Assembly (NCBI GenBank): GCA_030917245.1
Contig: JAUPVA010000052.1
Coordinates: 1-5,988, forward strand
Reading direction: 5' to 3'
Length of the DNA stretch: 5,988 nt
From: Patescibacteria group bacterium
GTDB lineage: Bacteria; Patescibacteriota; Saccharimonadia; Saccharimonadales; Saccharimonadaceae
The notes beneath the pieces are model-generated. The model saw nothing but the letters and a program-made list of their open reading frames with translations. It was not told where the DNA came from and searched no databases. The translations under genes were made by a program, and so were the position numbers. Positions 1-5,537 of this stretch are shown piece by piece. Position 1 is the first letter of the stretch. Every line of letters begins with the position of its first letter.

Positions 1-104
1 CCAATCAAGGCCTGCAGAAGTTCAATGTCGGAGAGTTTTTCTGGGCCGTACTCGACAAGCTTCTCGCGGGGACGGTCTTGCTTGCGCTTGTCGGCCATTT
101 TCAT
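1..104 (-). CDS. radC: RadC-family JAB/MPN domain protein, N-terminal fragment
   Basis: Only the first 34 codons are inside the window; the gene continues past the left edge. The reverse-strand product begins MKMADKRKQDRPREKL and then has LSDIELLQALIG, matching the typical RadC opening, where a basic RPREKL segment is followed by the helix-hairpin-helix-like L-S-D-x-E-L-L segment. In full-length RadC (UPF0758) this precedes a JAB1/MPN metalloprotease-like domain, which is not visible here. The biological role of RadC is unsettled; the old DNA-repair assignment is doubtful. Two starts are possible, at 104 and at 98 (third residue). I prefer 104 because a TATAAT box ends exactly 6 nt upstream, placing transcription initiation on that ATG; no Shine-Dalgarno sequence is present. 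Family recognition is firm for so short a piece, but completeness cannot be judged. Confidence 0.82.
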   Translation of the reverse strand, partial: MKMADKRKQDRPREKLVEYGPEKLSDIELLQALI

Positions 105-110
105 ACTAGA

Positions 111-140
111 ATTATACGTTATCCAATGCTATATTTACAA
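111..140 (-). promoter_or_regulatory. Promoter of the RadC-like gene, apparently leaderless
   Basis: On the minus strand a perfect TATAAT lies at 111-116 and TTGTAA (4 of 6 matches to TTGACA) at 135-140, with an 18-nt spacer. Six bases separate the -10 box from the ATG at 104, so the predicted +1 is the A of that start codon. This is a consensus reading, not a mapped start. Confidence 0.6.
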
Positions 141-187
141 CGAATACCTGGTTCCGACTGATCATGACCCAAGTTGAAATTTGTAAA

Positions 188-976
188 CTACTGCGTTATA
201 CGAACTATGCGTGTCTGGCCGCGGTACGTAATTTTGAGATCAACACTGCTTTCTGAGTTACGGATATCCGTATAAATGTTTCCTTTGCGACTAATGCCCT
301 TGTTGATATTTCCGCCGAGATTACTCTTGCGAAAGGGGATGTATTTTTGTGGATGTTCAGATGTATAGACAGGGCCAGGGGCTAAATTATATTCATCTGG
401 CATTAGATATTGAGCACCTAGTTCGAAGAATTGATTTGCGTTAAACGCATCTACTTGTGCATCAAGTTTTCGGCCGCTGTCTGGTTCAAGTGCAATTGAT
501 ACATCTTTGACATTTACATTGTTCTTTGCGGTGATCGTGTAATCAACTACGAGCCGCTTGTTCTCGGAAGTATATTTAGTAATAGCGTCACGTGAGTCAT
601 TGCGCCGATAGCAGATGTTGTATGCAGACGGGCCGTATTTTACCCATGGAGCATTAATATCGCCATCCCATGCCCTCCAGTATGTGTCTTCTTTCGATAA
701 TAAGTCGCAATTTTCTTTTTTATCAATTGCTCCGTATTTTTTAACGGATTCTTTGTCTATAGGAAGTTCAACCGGCTTGAATTCTGCTTTCGTCACTTTG
801 ACACTAAATTCCGGAAAGCTTACGTTCTCGCTTGGAGCATATACTTTGTTCGCAAGATAATTTTCGTATGCCTTTAACCCAAAGAAACCGCCGAGAGTAA
901 TAGCTAATATAGTAACACCTGCTATCACCCATTTGATGATCGGGTTTTTCTTTTTACCGGTCATAGTTTCCCCCAT
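188..976 (-). CDS. Membrane-anchored extracytoplasmic protein of unknown function
   Basis: I do not recognise a specific family. The 262-aa product has a short basic N-terminus (KKK at 8-10), one hydrophobic segment at about residues 16-34 (WVIAGVTILAITLGGFFGL), and then a soluble domain of about 225 residues. Positive charges before the segment suggest an N-in signal anchor with the domain outside the membrane. No lipobox cysteine is present. The only cysteines are C90 and C122, both in the exported part, so they could form a disulfide. The stretch around 140-165 (KRLVVDYTITAKN followed by DVSIALEPDSG) reads as beta strands and faintly resembles DUF4352-type Ig-like domains, which is not enough for assignment. 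A TATAAT ends 7 nt before the ATG at 976, favouring that start. An alternative start at 964 (residue 5) has GGGGGAA about 5 nt upstream and would give 258 aa. Confidence 0.8.
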   Translation of the reverse strand: MGETMTGKKKNPIIKWVIAGVTILAITLGGFFGLKAYENYLANKVYAPSENVSFPEFSVKVTKAEFKPVELPIDKESVKKYGAIDKKENCDLLSKEDTYWRAWDGDINAPWVKYGPSAYNICYRRNDSRDAITKYTSENKRLVVDYTITAKNNVNVKDVSIALEPDSGRKLDAQVDAFNANQFFELGAQYLMPDEYNLAPGPVYTSEHPQKYIPFRKSNLGGNINKGISRKGNIYTDIRNSESSVDLKITYRGQTRIVRITQ

Positions 977-983
977 TTTCCAG

Positions 984-1013
984 ATTATACCTGTTTTTCT
1001 TAGTACATATCAC
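984..1013 (-). promoter_or_regulatory. Promoter of the membrane-anchored protein gene
   Basis: Minus-strand TATAAT at 984-989 with GTGATA (4 of 6 to the -35 consensus) at 1008-1013 and an 18-nt spacer. The ATG at 976 starts 7 nt after the -10 box, so +1 falls on or one base before it. It lies in the 46-nt gap after the DUF2726 gene, suggesting separate transcription. Confidence 0.55.
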
Positions 1014-1022
1014 GGGTACGTT

Positions 1023-1526
1023 CTATCCACTTTTCGCTGCATTCATCAATGCCCTCACGATGTCTTGTTCGCTCACGTTTTTATTCGTAAATCGAACAAG
1101 GGGAATATTCGCCGATTTGAATATTCGTTCAACCTCAACGTCGCGTTTTTTGCGATCGGTGGCGGCATGTGTAAAATCATCAAGTTCGATGGCATAAAAC
1201 GGGCGTAGTGTTTCTCGGTCACACAGAACAAAGTCAACGGACTTACCGTTTATATGACGAAAGGCGTATCGCCAATCTTGGCCTTTTACCTTATGGTCAA
1301 GAATTGCTGAAAGGTGCATTTGAGGGAAGACGTGGTATCGCTCGCTAACAGCACGCTCTAACTTTATAAAGAAATCTGCTTCAGCCTGGGTCATCGGAAG
1401 ATTTTTTGCCCTATATGAATAAACGTTATCTTTGAAAACTTTACGCTTAGATGAAATAGACGAGGCTACGGCAGACAGCAATATAAGCGAAAGGACTACG
1501 AGTCCAATGATAAAGTATATTTCCAT
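1023..1526 (-). CDS. DUF2726 domain protein with N-terminal membrane segment
   Basis: The 167-aa product starts with a hydrophobic segment at about residues 4-24, then a basic linker (SSKRK) and a cytoplasmic domain at about 43-165 that I recognise as DUF2726. Key pieces are LPMTQAEADFFIKLERAV (43-60), KSVDFVLCD (95-103), YAIELDD (111-117), RKKRDVEVERIF (125-136) and IPLVRF (141-146). DUF2726 is related to the PD-(D/E)XK nuclease and Vsr-like fold. D98 and E114 occupy the expected acidic positions and D116 falls where the usual x-K lysine would be, so catalytic competence is uncertain. Family members are often associated with nucleic-acid processing, but no substrate is established here. The membrane tether would place the domain at the inner face of the membrane. 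The start at 1526 is supported by an extended -10 ending 6 nt upstream; there is no Shine-Dalgarno sequence. Confidence 0.85.
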   Translation of the reverse strand: MEIYFIIGLVVLSLILLSAVASSISSKRKVFKDNVYSYRAKNLPMTQAEADFFIKLERAVSERYHVFPQMHLSAILDHKVKGQDWRYAFRHINGKSVDFVLCDRETLRPFYAIELDDFTHAATDRKKRDVEVERIFKSANIPLVRFTNKNVSEQDIVRALMNAAKSG

Positions 1527-1532
1527 CTCAGT

Positions 1533-1541
1533 ATCTTATCA
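1533..1541 (-). promoter_or_regulatory. Extended -10 promoter of the DUF2726 gene
   Basis: The minus strand reads TGATAAGAT, that is TG-N plus TAAGAT (4 of 6 to TATAAT). Six bases separate it from the ATG at 1526, again placing +1 on the start codon. No good -35 is visible, which fits an extended -10 promoter, but the hexamer is the weakest of the set. Confidence 0.45.
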
Positions 1542-1647
1542 TTTTAAGCATATGTGTTTTTTGTATAAACATGATGCCCGATTATTGCTGACTAACGGAT
1601 ATTGATTTCAGCTGTTCTTGTTCGCGCACCTTCTTGCCTGAATGTTT

Positions 1648-2916
1648 TTATTCTTCTGACAATTCTGCAAAACGGGCTGCGACGCTAGGGGCGTCTTTTG
1701 TAAGGCGCTTTATTGTCAGGTCATCCATTTTGTTTTCGGCCGTAAGTAAGTGCTTGTCTGAAAGCGTTAGAGCGTCACGTGCCTTTTGAAGATCTTTAAT
1801 GGCTTTATCTATCTGCTCCACGGCTTCGAGGTGCTTTTTGCCGGCATTTTTCATATTGGTTGCCCAGCCAGATTTCCAGTTTTCCATGTTATCGACAAAG
1901 TTTTCGATGTCGATGTTGCTGTTTTTGGCGGCAATCAGCTGGCGCTTGTCTTCGGCGGTTTTCATGTTTGCGTTTTTTAACAGCGAAACGAGCGGCAGGA
2001 AGAATTGCGGACGAATGACATACATTTTGTCGTACTTGTATGACACGTCAACAATACCGCGGTTATACAGCTCGTTGTCTGCTTCGAGTAACGTCACTAG
2101 CACCGCGTATTCGAGGCCTTTTTTCTTGCGATCTTTGTCGAGCTTATCAAGGTGGCTTTCGACTGTTTGTTTATTTGCCGAAACGTCTTGTTCGTCTTTC
2201 ATTTCAAACATCACAGAAATAACTTCTGCTCCACCCTGCGACTCGAAGTCGCGGTAAATAAAGTCGCCTTTGGTGCCTTTGGCTTCATCGTCGTCTTTAA
2301 TGGCTTCGTTATCTTTTTCGAAGTAGGCAAATGGGAACATAGTCGTGCGAACAGAGTTAAATTCGTTTTGACAATGTTGCTCGAGCGTCTCGCCAATGAG
2401 CTTTACCGATAGCTTTGCCTTCATGTCCTTTAAGCGTTCAATGGTATCTTCGCGGTCTTTAATTTGACCTTCGTATTTGTCTTTTAGCTGCAAGACGGCG
2501 TTTTCTTTTTCTTTGTCTTTACTTTCGAGCTTGGTAGAAAGTTCAGTGAGCTCGGTTTTGATGTCTCCGACTGCTTTGGTGACAGCCAGTTCTTTAAGAT
2601 TGTCAGCCGATTCGAGCTTTGCGCGTAGATCAGCAATTACGGTGTCTTTGTCGACGAGCGTATTTTTGGTTTGGTCGCCGAGTTCTTTTTCTTTAAGCTG
2701 AAGCTGCAAGGCATATTCACGGTCTTTAGCTTCGAGTGCCTTTTGAAGCTCTTCTTCGAATACATCGCGCTTAATACTACGCACGATGCCTTCGATTGAG
2801 TTTTTATCGATATCTGTCTCGTGGATTGATTTGAGGTCGATGAGATCGCCCTTAGAGGCATCTTCCTGCAGAACGAGCGTATTCTCATCTTGTATAGCTA
2901 CTTTAACGGTTTTCAT
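1648..2916 (-). CDS. DUF2130 family protein, coiled coil plus PD-(D/E)XK-type nuclease domain
   Basis: The 422-aa product has three parts. Residues 1-50 form a short globular start. Residues 51-170 are very rich in K, E, D, Q and L with heptad-like spacing and form a long coiled coil. Residues 171-315 carry the conserved DUF2130 core: GETLEQHCQNEFN (175-187), KGDFIYRDF (216-224), VMFEMKDEQD (235-244), LDKDRKKKGLEYAVLVTLLE (259-278), DNELYNRGIVDVSYKYDKMY (280-299) and IRPQFFLPLVSLL (301-313). D218, E238 and K240 fit the D...ExK pattern of PD-(D/E)XK nucleases, with E176 as a further candidate, so the site looks intact. A second helical region runs from about 355 to 405. The architecture recalls RmuC, but the motifs are those of DUF2130. 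The substrate and pathway are unknown. I chose 2916 over an upstream in-frame ATG at 2940 because AAAGGAG lies 5 nt before it. Confidence 0.93.
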   Translation of the reverse strand: MKTVKVAIQDENTLVLQEDASKGDLIDLKSIHETDIDKNSIEGIVRSIKRDVFEEELQKALEAKDREYALQLQLKEKELGDQTKNTLVDKDTVIADLRAKLESADNLKELAVTKAVGDIKTELTELSTKLESKDKEKENAVLQLKDKYEGQIKDREDTIERLKDMKAKLSVKLIGETLEQHCQNEFNSVRTTMFPFAYFEKDNEAIKDDDEAKGTKGDFIYRDFESQGGAEVISVMFEMKDEQDVSANKQTVESHLDKLDKDRKKKGLEYAVLVTLLEADNELYNRGIVDVSYKYDKMYVIRPQFFLPLVSLLKNANMKTAEDKRQLIAAKNSNIDIENFVDNMENWKSGWATNMKNAGKKHLEAVEQIDKAIKDLQKARDALTLSDKHLLTAENKMDDLTIKRLTKDAPSVAARFAELSEE

Positions 2917-2921
2917 ATAGG

Positions 2922-2928
2922 CTCCTTT
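2922..2928 (-). promoter_or_regulatory. Strong Shine-Dalgarno sequence of the DUF2130 gene
   Basis: The minus strand reads AAAGGAG, followed by 5 nt (CCTAT) and the ATG at 2916. This decides the start against the in-frame ATG at 2940, and it is the only convincing ribosome binding site at a gene's preferred start in the window. Confidence 0.85.
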
Positions 2929-2968
2929 GGTTATGCACACTGCTCGCTGTCGCGCTTGATCACTGTCT

Positions 2969-2996
2969 ATTGTAGATACAGGATGATTGTTTTCAA
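2969..2996 (-). promoter_or_regulatory. Promoter of the DUF2130 gene
   Basis: Minus-strand TTGAAA at 2991-2996 and TACAAT at 2969-2974 (each 4 or 5 of 6 to consensus or better) with a 16-nt spacer. The predicted +1 is near 2962, giving a leader of about 46 nt that contains the AAAGGAG site. It lies in the 213-bp divergent region facing away from the methyltransferase-like gene. Confidence 0.6.
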
Positions 2997-3117
2997 AGTA
3001 ACCCGTACCGTTGCAATCAACTACTTCAGCAGAAAGCTACAGGTCTACCGACAATAAAGTAATGCAACCGAGAGTATACCCTAACATCAAGGAATAAGAT
3101 GATCTACCTATCCACGC

Positions 3118-3123
3118 TATAAT
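3118..3123 (+). promoter_or_regulatory. -10 box of the methyltransferase-like gene
   Basis: A perfect TATAAT is followed by six bases (CAAATC) and the ATG at 3130, so predicted +1 is the start codon itself. There is no TG extension and no clear -35 hexamer at 16-18 nt, and no Shine-Dalgarno sequence. The match in spacing to the other genes of the window is the main support. Confidence 0.55.
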
Positions 3124-3129
3124 CAAATC

Positions 3130-3666
3130 ATGACCTCACTCCAAAATGCCAAACACCTCATCGAAGCCTTGCCCAAATCCGCCAGAGTTATTGAGCTCGC
3201 AGGCCCAACGCCACCAGGCAACGAATTCCTCAAAACCAATAACATACGCCTTGCTGTCAAGCCGCTTATTACCAACCGAGACAATCCCGTATTGTTCTAC
3301 GGGCTACCGCCATATCCTAAGAAATTACCTGTGGATGAGGTTGCTAACGTGCATCATCTGACATACACAGATGTAGACATGTTCCTCTGTTCCTACCTGA
3401 CATGGTTTAATAATCGTCACTACAATTCAAGGACACTTTTCAAGCGGTGGCTTGCAACGCTTCATTACAAACTACGTTATGTACAGTCACGCTCTAACCC
3501 GCACATTTCACTGTTTCGAGAAACAGCTAAAGCTCTCAAACCGAACGGTCTATTACTCGTTGAGGGACTTCGTAACGATGACTTTGCAATTGCTAAGAAA
3601 TGCGGCTTCACTGTTGTGTATAAAGACGAGGACGATACAGCGTTGTTCCAGCGCGTTCGCTCATAG
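3130..3666 (+). CDS. Class I SAM-dependent methyltransferase-like protein
   Basis: The 178-aa product has the order of elements expected for a small Rossmann-fold methyltransferase. An N-terminal helix leads to motif I at 19-30 (ARVIELAGPTPPG), where the usual glycine-rich E/DxGxGxG is replaced by ELAGPTPPG. VDMFLCSYL (82-90) corresponds to motif IV. Residues 128-147, including ETAKALKPNGLLLVEG, form the typical post-motif helix and strand (compare RxLKPGGxLL). AIAKKCGFTVVYKDEDD near the C-terminus matches the closing GF-strand. About 40 residues between 92 and 130 are basic and aromatic (KRWLATLHYKLRY) and may bind a substrate or the membrane. No signal peptide or membrane segment is present. 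The substrate cannot be inferred. It is the only plus-strand gene, and its stop overlaps the end of the opposing gene by 6 bp. The altered motif I leaves some doubt about cofactor binding. Confidence 0.72.
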   Translation: MTSLQNAKHLIEALPKSARVIELAGPTPPGNEFLKTNNIRLAVKPLITNRDNPVLFYGLPPYPKKLPVDEVANVHHLTYTDVDMFLCSYLTWFNNRHYNSRTLFKRWLATLHYKLRYVQSRSNPHISLFRETAKALKPNGLLLVEGLRNDDFAIAKKCGFTVVYKDEDDTALFQRVRS

Positions 3667-4140
3667 CAAGTGCGCCAAGTGCAAACCTATCAAAAGCATG
3701 GCACAGATAAATAGGACGACGAGACTATTAAGCCAGTAGCTATTGTTGCGAGTTGGCACGCCAAGTGCCTTGAACGCTTTAAGCCATTCTCTATATTTTC
3801 GTCCTCGATTTGAGGCATATTTACCCGGATCCCAAGAAAAGTAAAGGAGGTCTTTTTGTTTTTCCTTCGGCACAATACGGATGCCTGATTCAAATATCCC
3901 CGTGCCAACCACACCTCCGCGTAGACCGGGGACAATAACGAAATGACCATGCACTGCAGCGATATCTTCTATGCCGAGCGTAACAATGGTCTGCCCATGT
4001 GCATCTGCAAATGTAAATGTACCATTCTTCAATCGGATAGAGCCACGTAAAGGTTTCGTGTTGCCGTCAACCCATCGCTTTGTCCATGCGGCACGGATTG
4101 CGAGCGTTGTATCGTCACTTTTTATTTCGAGAGTCTTCAT
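3661..4140 (-). CDS. Tail-anchored membrane protein with possible PH/GRAM-like domain
   Basis: The 159-aa product has no family I recognise with certainty. Residues 1-125 are soluble and dominated by alternating strands (SIRLKNGTFTFAD at 34-46, TIVTLGIEDIAAV at 51-63, HFVIVPG at 66-72, GIRIVP at 86-91, LLYFSW at 98-103) followed by an amphipathic helix containing KYREWLKAFKALG (115-127). Strands plus a closing helix resemble bacterial PH or GRAM-like domains, including the phrase in which an IEDI strand precedes a V-x-G turn. A single hydrophobic segment at about 136-157 (WLNSLVVLFICAMLLIGLHL) lies at the very C-terminus, so the protein should be tail-anchored with the domain in the cytoplasm. 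The start at 4140 sits 6 nt after an extended -10 box and 20 nt after the stop of the upstream ART-like gene, so independent and read-through transcription are both possible. Confidence 0.75.
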   Translation of the reverse strand: MKTLEIKSDDTTLAIRAAWTKRWVDGNTKPLRGSIRLKNGTFTFADAHGQTIVTLGIEDIAAVHGHFVIVPGLRGGVVGTGIFESGIRIVPKEKQKDLLYFSWDPGKYASNRGRKYREWLKAFKALGVPTRNNSYWLNSLVVLFICAMLLIGLHLAHLL

Positions 4141-4146
4141 ATTCCG

Positions 4147-4155
4147 AATATATCA
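4147..4155 (-). promoter_or_regulatory. Extended -10 promoter of the tail-anchored protein gene
   Basis: The minus strand reads TGATATATT (TG-N plus TATATT, 5 of 6 to TATAAT) inside the 20-nt gap between two genes. Six bases (CGGAAT) separate it from the ATG at 4140. Its upstream part would lie in the end of the preceding coding region. No Shine-Dalgarno sequence is visible. Confidence 0.55.
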
Positions 4156-4160
4156 CACCG

Positions 4161-5489
4161 TCAGCGGGGTAGCTCGATTATTGTAATCGCTTCCGGCGAC
4201 GCAGTCTTACGGATTTGTCGGTCATTACTGTCATATTGCGCGAGTAAATCTTGGATCGTTTCCGCTACACTTTGTGGCCTGCCATCCCACGTCGTGCTAA
4301 TAGCTTCATAGGTAGCAGTAAAATCACGGCTTTGTTCGTCAATGGTGCGCCGTTCAACAAGGGCAAGTTTAGGTTTGGTGCCCTCTGCGAGCATGTTCCA
4401 ATGTCTATCAAAGAAGGCCAGTACATACTGCTGGTCGCTTGTATCCATATTAACTTTGGCCATCAAGCTTTCAATACTATGCCGTGCAGCCGCACGATCT
4501 CGACGACTAAAGGCTCGCCCATCATCTTCTCGAATTGAGGCGTAGTTTAGTGATCCGCCCGCAAACGAAGAAAACCACTCTGGTGAGCGAGCAGCATAAC
4601 TATAACTAGCCGTGGGCGTATCGGAAACAAAGTATGCTCCTTCTGAATTGAGCTCGTGCCATCCAGCGATATTTTCTACGCCGTATTTTGCAAACACTGC
4701 GTTTATTTCACCTATATCATTATTGTCCCATTCACGTTTCTCTCCAGACAGTCCATACTGCTTAATTGAGGCTTCGGCAGCCGAATTAAAGCCATGGAAC
4801 ACAAAACCATTGGTGACATACTTGTCATACACATATTGTGCAATGTCTTCTTTGTGTGCCTCAATCTTATCGGAGGCAATGCCAAGCACTTGCGCTACTT
4901 CGCTTACTATATAGTCTGCTTTCTGAACTTCTCTCTGGCTGTAGCTATTCGGATTTGACAAGTAGTTTATGGATTGTGCGTAGGCATACTTATTAATCTG
5001 ATCGGGTGTAGCATCGGGAAAAAGTACATTATACTGCACGACATCACCGATAAAATCACTTTTACGTTCAAAGTCGCCCTTGCTAGCCGTCTCAATATGT
5101 CGAGCGATGGTGTCACTGGAGAAATAGCTTTCTAAGTTTTGCTTGATCTTATCGGCATTGCTAGTGAACTCGTTTTTTGCTTCTAGCGCGTCGGTCGTAT
5201 GCATAGTATTGATTCCGGCGTCTTCGAGTGCCTCTTCGCCAAGCTCTATGATTTCACCGATATAGTCCTGCTCTTTAGGCGGTAGGCTATATATGTCAGA
5301 TACAGCGGGTCGAGCGATGTCAATATGTGATTGGTGATGCTCGGGAGAAATTTCAATACCACGCTGTTCAAGATTACGTTTTGCATGTTCCCGTAGATCA
5401 GGGTGCCACTCGCGCATTTCTTCAGCCACTTTTTGCCAACCCTTTGCATCAGGCTCATGTAGCTGGGCAGGAGTTGGCTGTTCTGACAT
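4161..5489 (-). CDS. Large protein with putative ADP-ribosyltransferase-like core
   Basis: The 442-aa product is soluble, without signal peptide or membrane segment. Residues 1-220 are acidic and mostly helical (for example KEQDYIGEIIELGEEALEDA at 72-91), of unknown function. Residues 229-320 resemble an ART-fold catalytic region: FVFHGFNSAAEASIKQYGL (229-247) fits the strand with the NAD-binding histidine (H232) followed by the helix ending in YGL, and GAYFVSDTPTASYSYAARSP (284-303) fits the second strand with the conserved tyrosine (Y286) and the A-x-x-Y-A helix. The closing SPEAITIIEL (431-440) resembles the I-x-PExI strand that ends many ARTs. The third catalytic residue, usually E, is not obvious; D423 and Q425 lie near the expected place. 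Gene order after a replication-relaxation-like gene suggests a mobile-element cargo. The gene is certain, the ART assignment tentative; it could be a related inactive fold. Confidence 0.6.
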   Translation of the reverse strand: MSEQPTPAQLHEPDAKGWQKVAEEMREWHPDLREHAKRNLEQRGIEISPEHHQSHIDIARPAVSDIYSLPPKEQDYIGEIIELGEEALEDAGINTMHTTDALEAKNEFTSNADKIKQNLESYFSSDTIARHIETASKGDFERKSDFIGDVVQYNVLFPDATPDQINKYAYAQSINYLSNPNSYSQREVQKADYIVSEVAQVLGIASDKIEAHKEDIAQYVYDKYVTNGFVFHGFNSAAEASIKQYGLSGEKREWDNNDIGEINAVFAKYGVENIAGWHELNSEGAYFVSDTPTASYSYAARSPEWFSSFAGGSLNYASIREDDGRAFSRRDRAAARHSIESLMAKVNMDTSDQQYVLAFFDRHWNMLAEGTKPKLALVERRTIDEQSRDFTATYEAISTTWDGRPQSVAETIQDLLAQYDSNDRQIRKTASPEAITIIELPR

Positions 5490-5525
5490 AACTTTTTATT
5501 TTCAATATTTTACACATTACACCTT

Positions 5526-5534
5526 ATTATACCA
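5526..5534 (-). promoter_or_regulatory. Extended -10 promoter of the ART-like gene
   Basis: The minus strand reads TGGTATAAT, a full extended -10, 4 nt after the stop of the upstream gene. Unlike its neighbours it lies 36 nt from the ATG at 5489, giving an AT-rich leader of about 30 nt. No convincing Shine-Dalgarno sequence is present in that leader. Confidence 0.55.
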
Positions 5535-5537
5535 CTA

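Noticed and set aside
134..187. Inverted repeat TTTACAA (134-140) and TTGTAAA (181-187), 40 nt apart, possibly a terminator or operator.
   Set aside because: Seven base pairs with a 40-nt loop and no poly-U tract; one arm coincides with the -35 region. Likely chance.
1582..1647. After the DUF2130 stop codon (1648-1650) the same frame stays open for 21 codons (reading KHSGKKVREQ onward) to a second TAA, which might suggest stop readthrough.
   Set aside because: DUF2130 proteins normally end near this point, 21 codons open is common by chance, and there is no readthrough signal; I keep the annotated stop.
1786..2701. Long plus-strand reading frames opposite the DUF2130 gene.
   Set aside because: They are antisense shadows of a gene with strong family motifs, with low-complexity F/S/L-rich products and no promoter or ribosome binding site.
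2917..2940. Upstream in-frame ATG at 2940 as an alternative start of the DUF2130 protein.
   Set aside because: It has no ribosome binding site, and the ATG at 2916 has AAAGGAG at ideal spacing and gives the normal family N-terminus.
2997..3117. Divergent intergenic region checked for a small RNA, riboswitch or small ORF.
   Set aside because: I see no stable hairpin followed by a U run, no conserved riboswitch core and no ORF with a start signal; it appears to hold only promoter sequence.
3752..3767. GGCAC/GTGCC short inverted repeat and repeated CAAGTGC copies near 3667, 3676 and 3762.
   Set aside because: They lie in coding sequence of the tail-anchored protein gene and its end; too short to be a repeat family or a regulatory structure.
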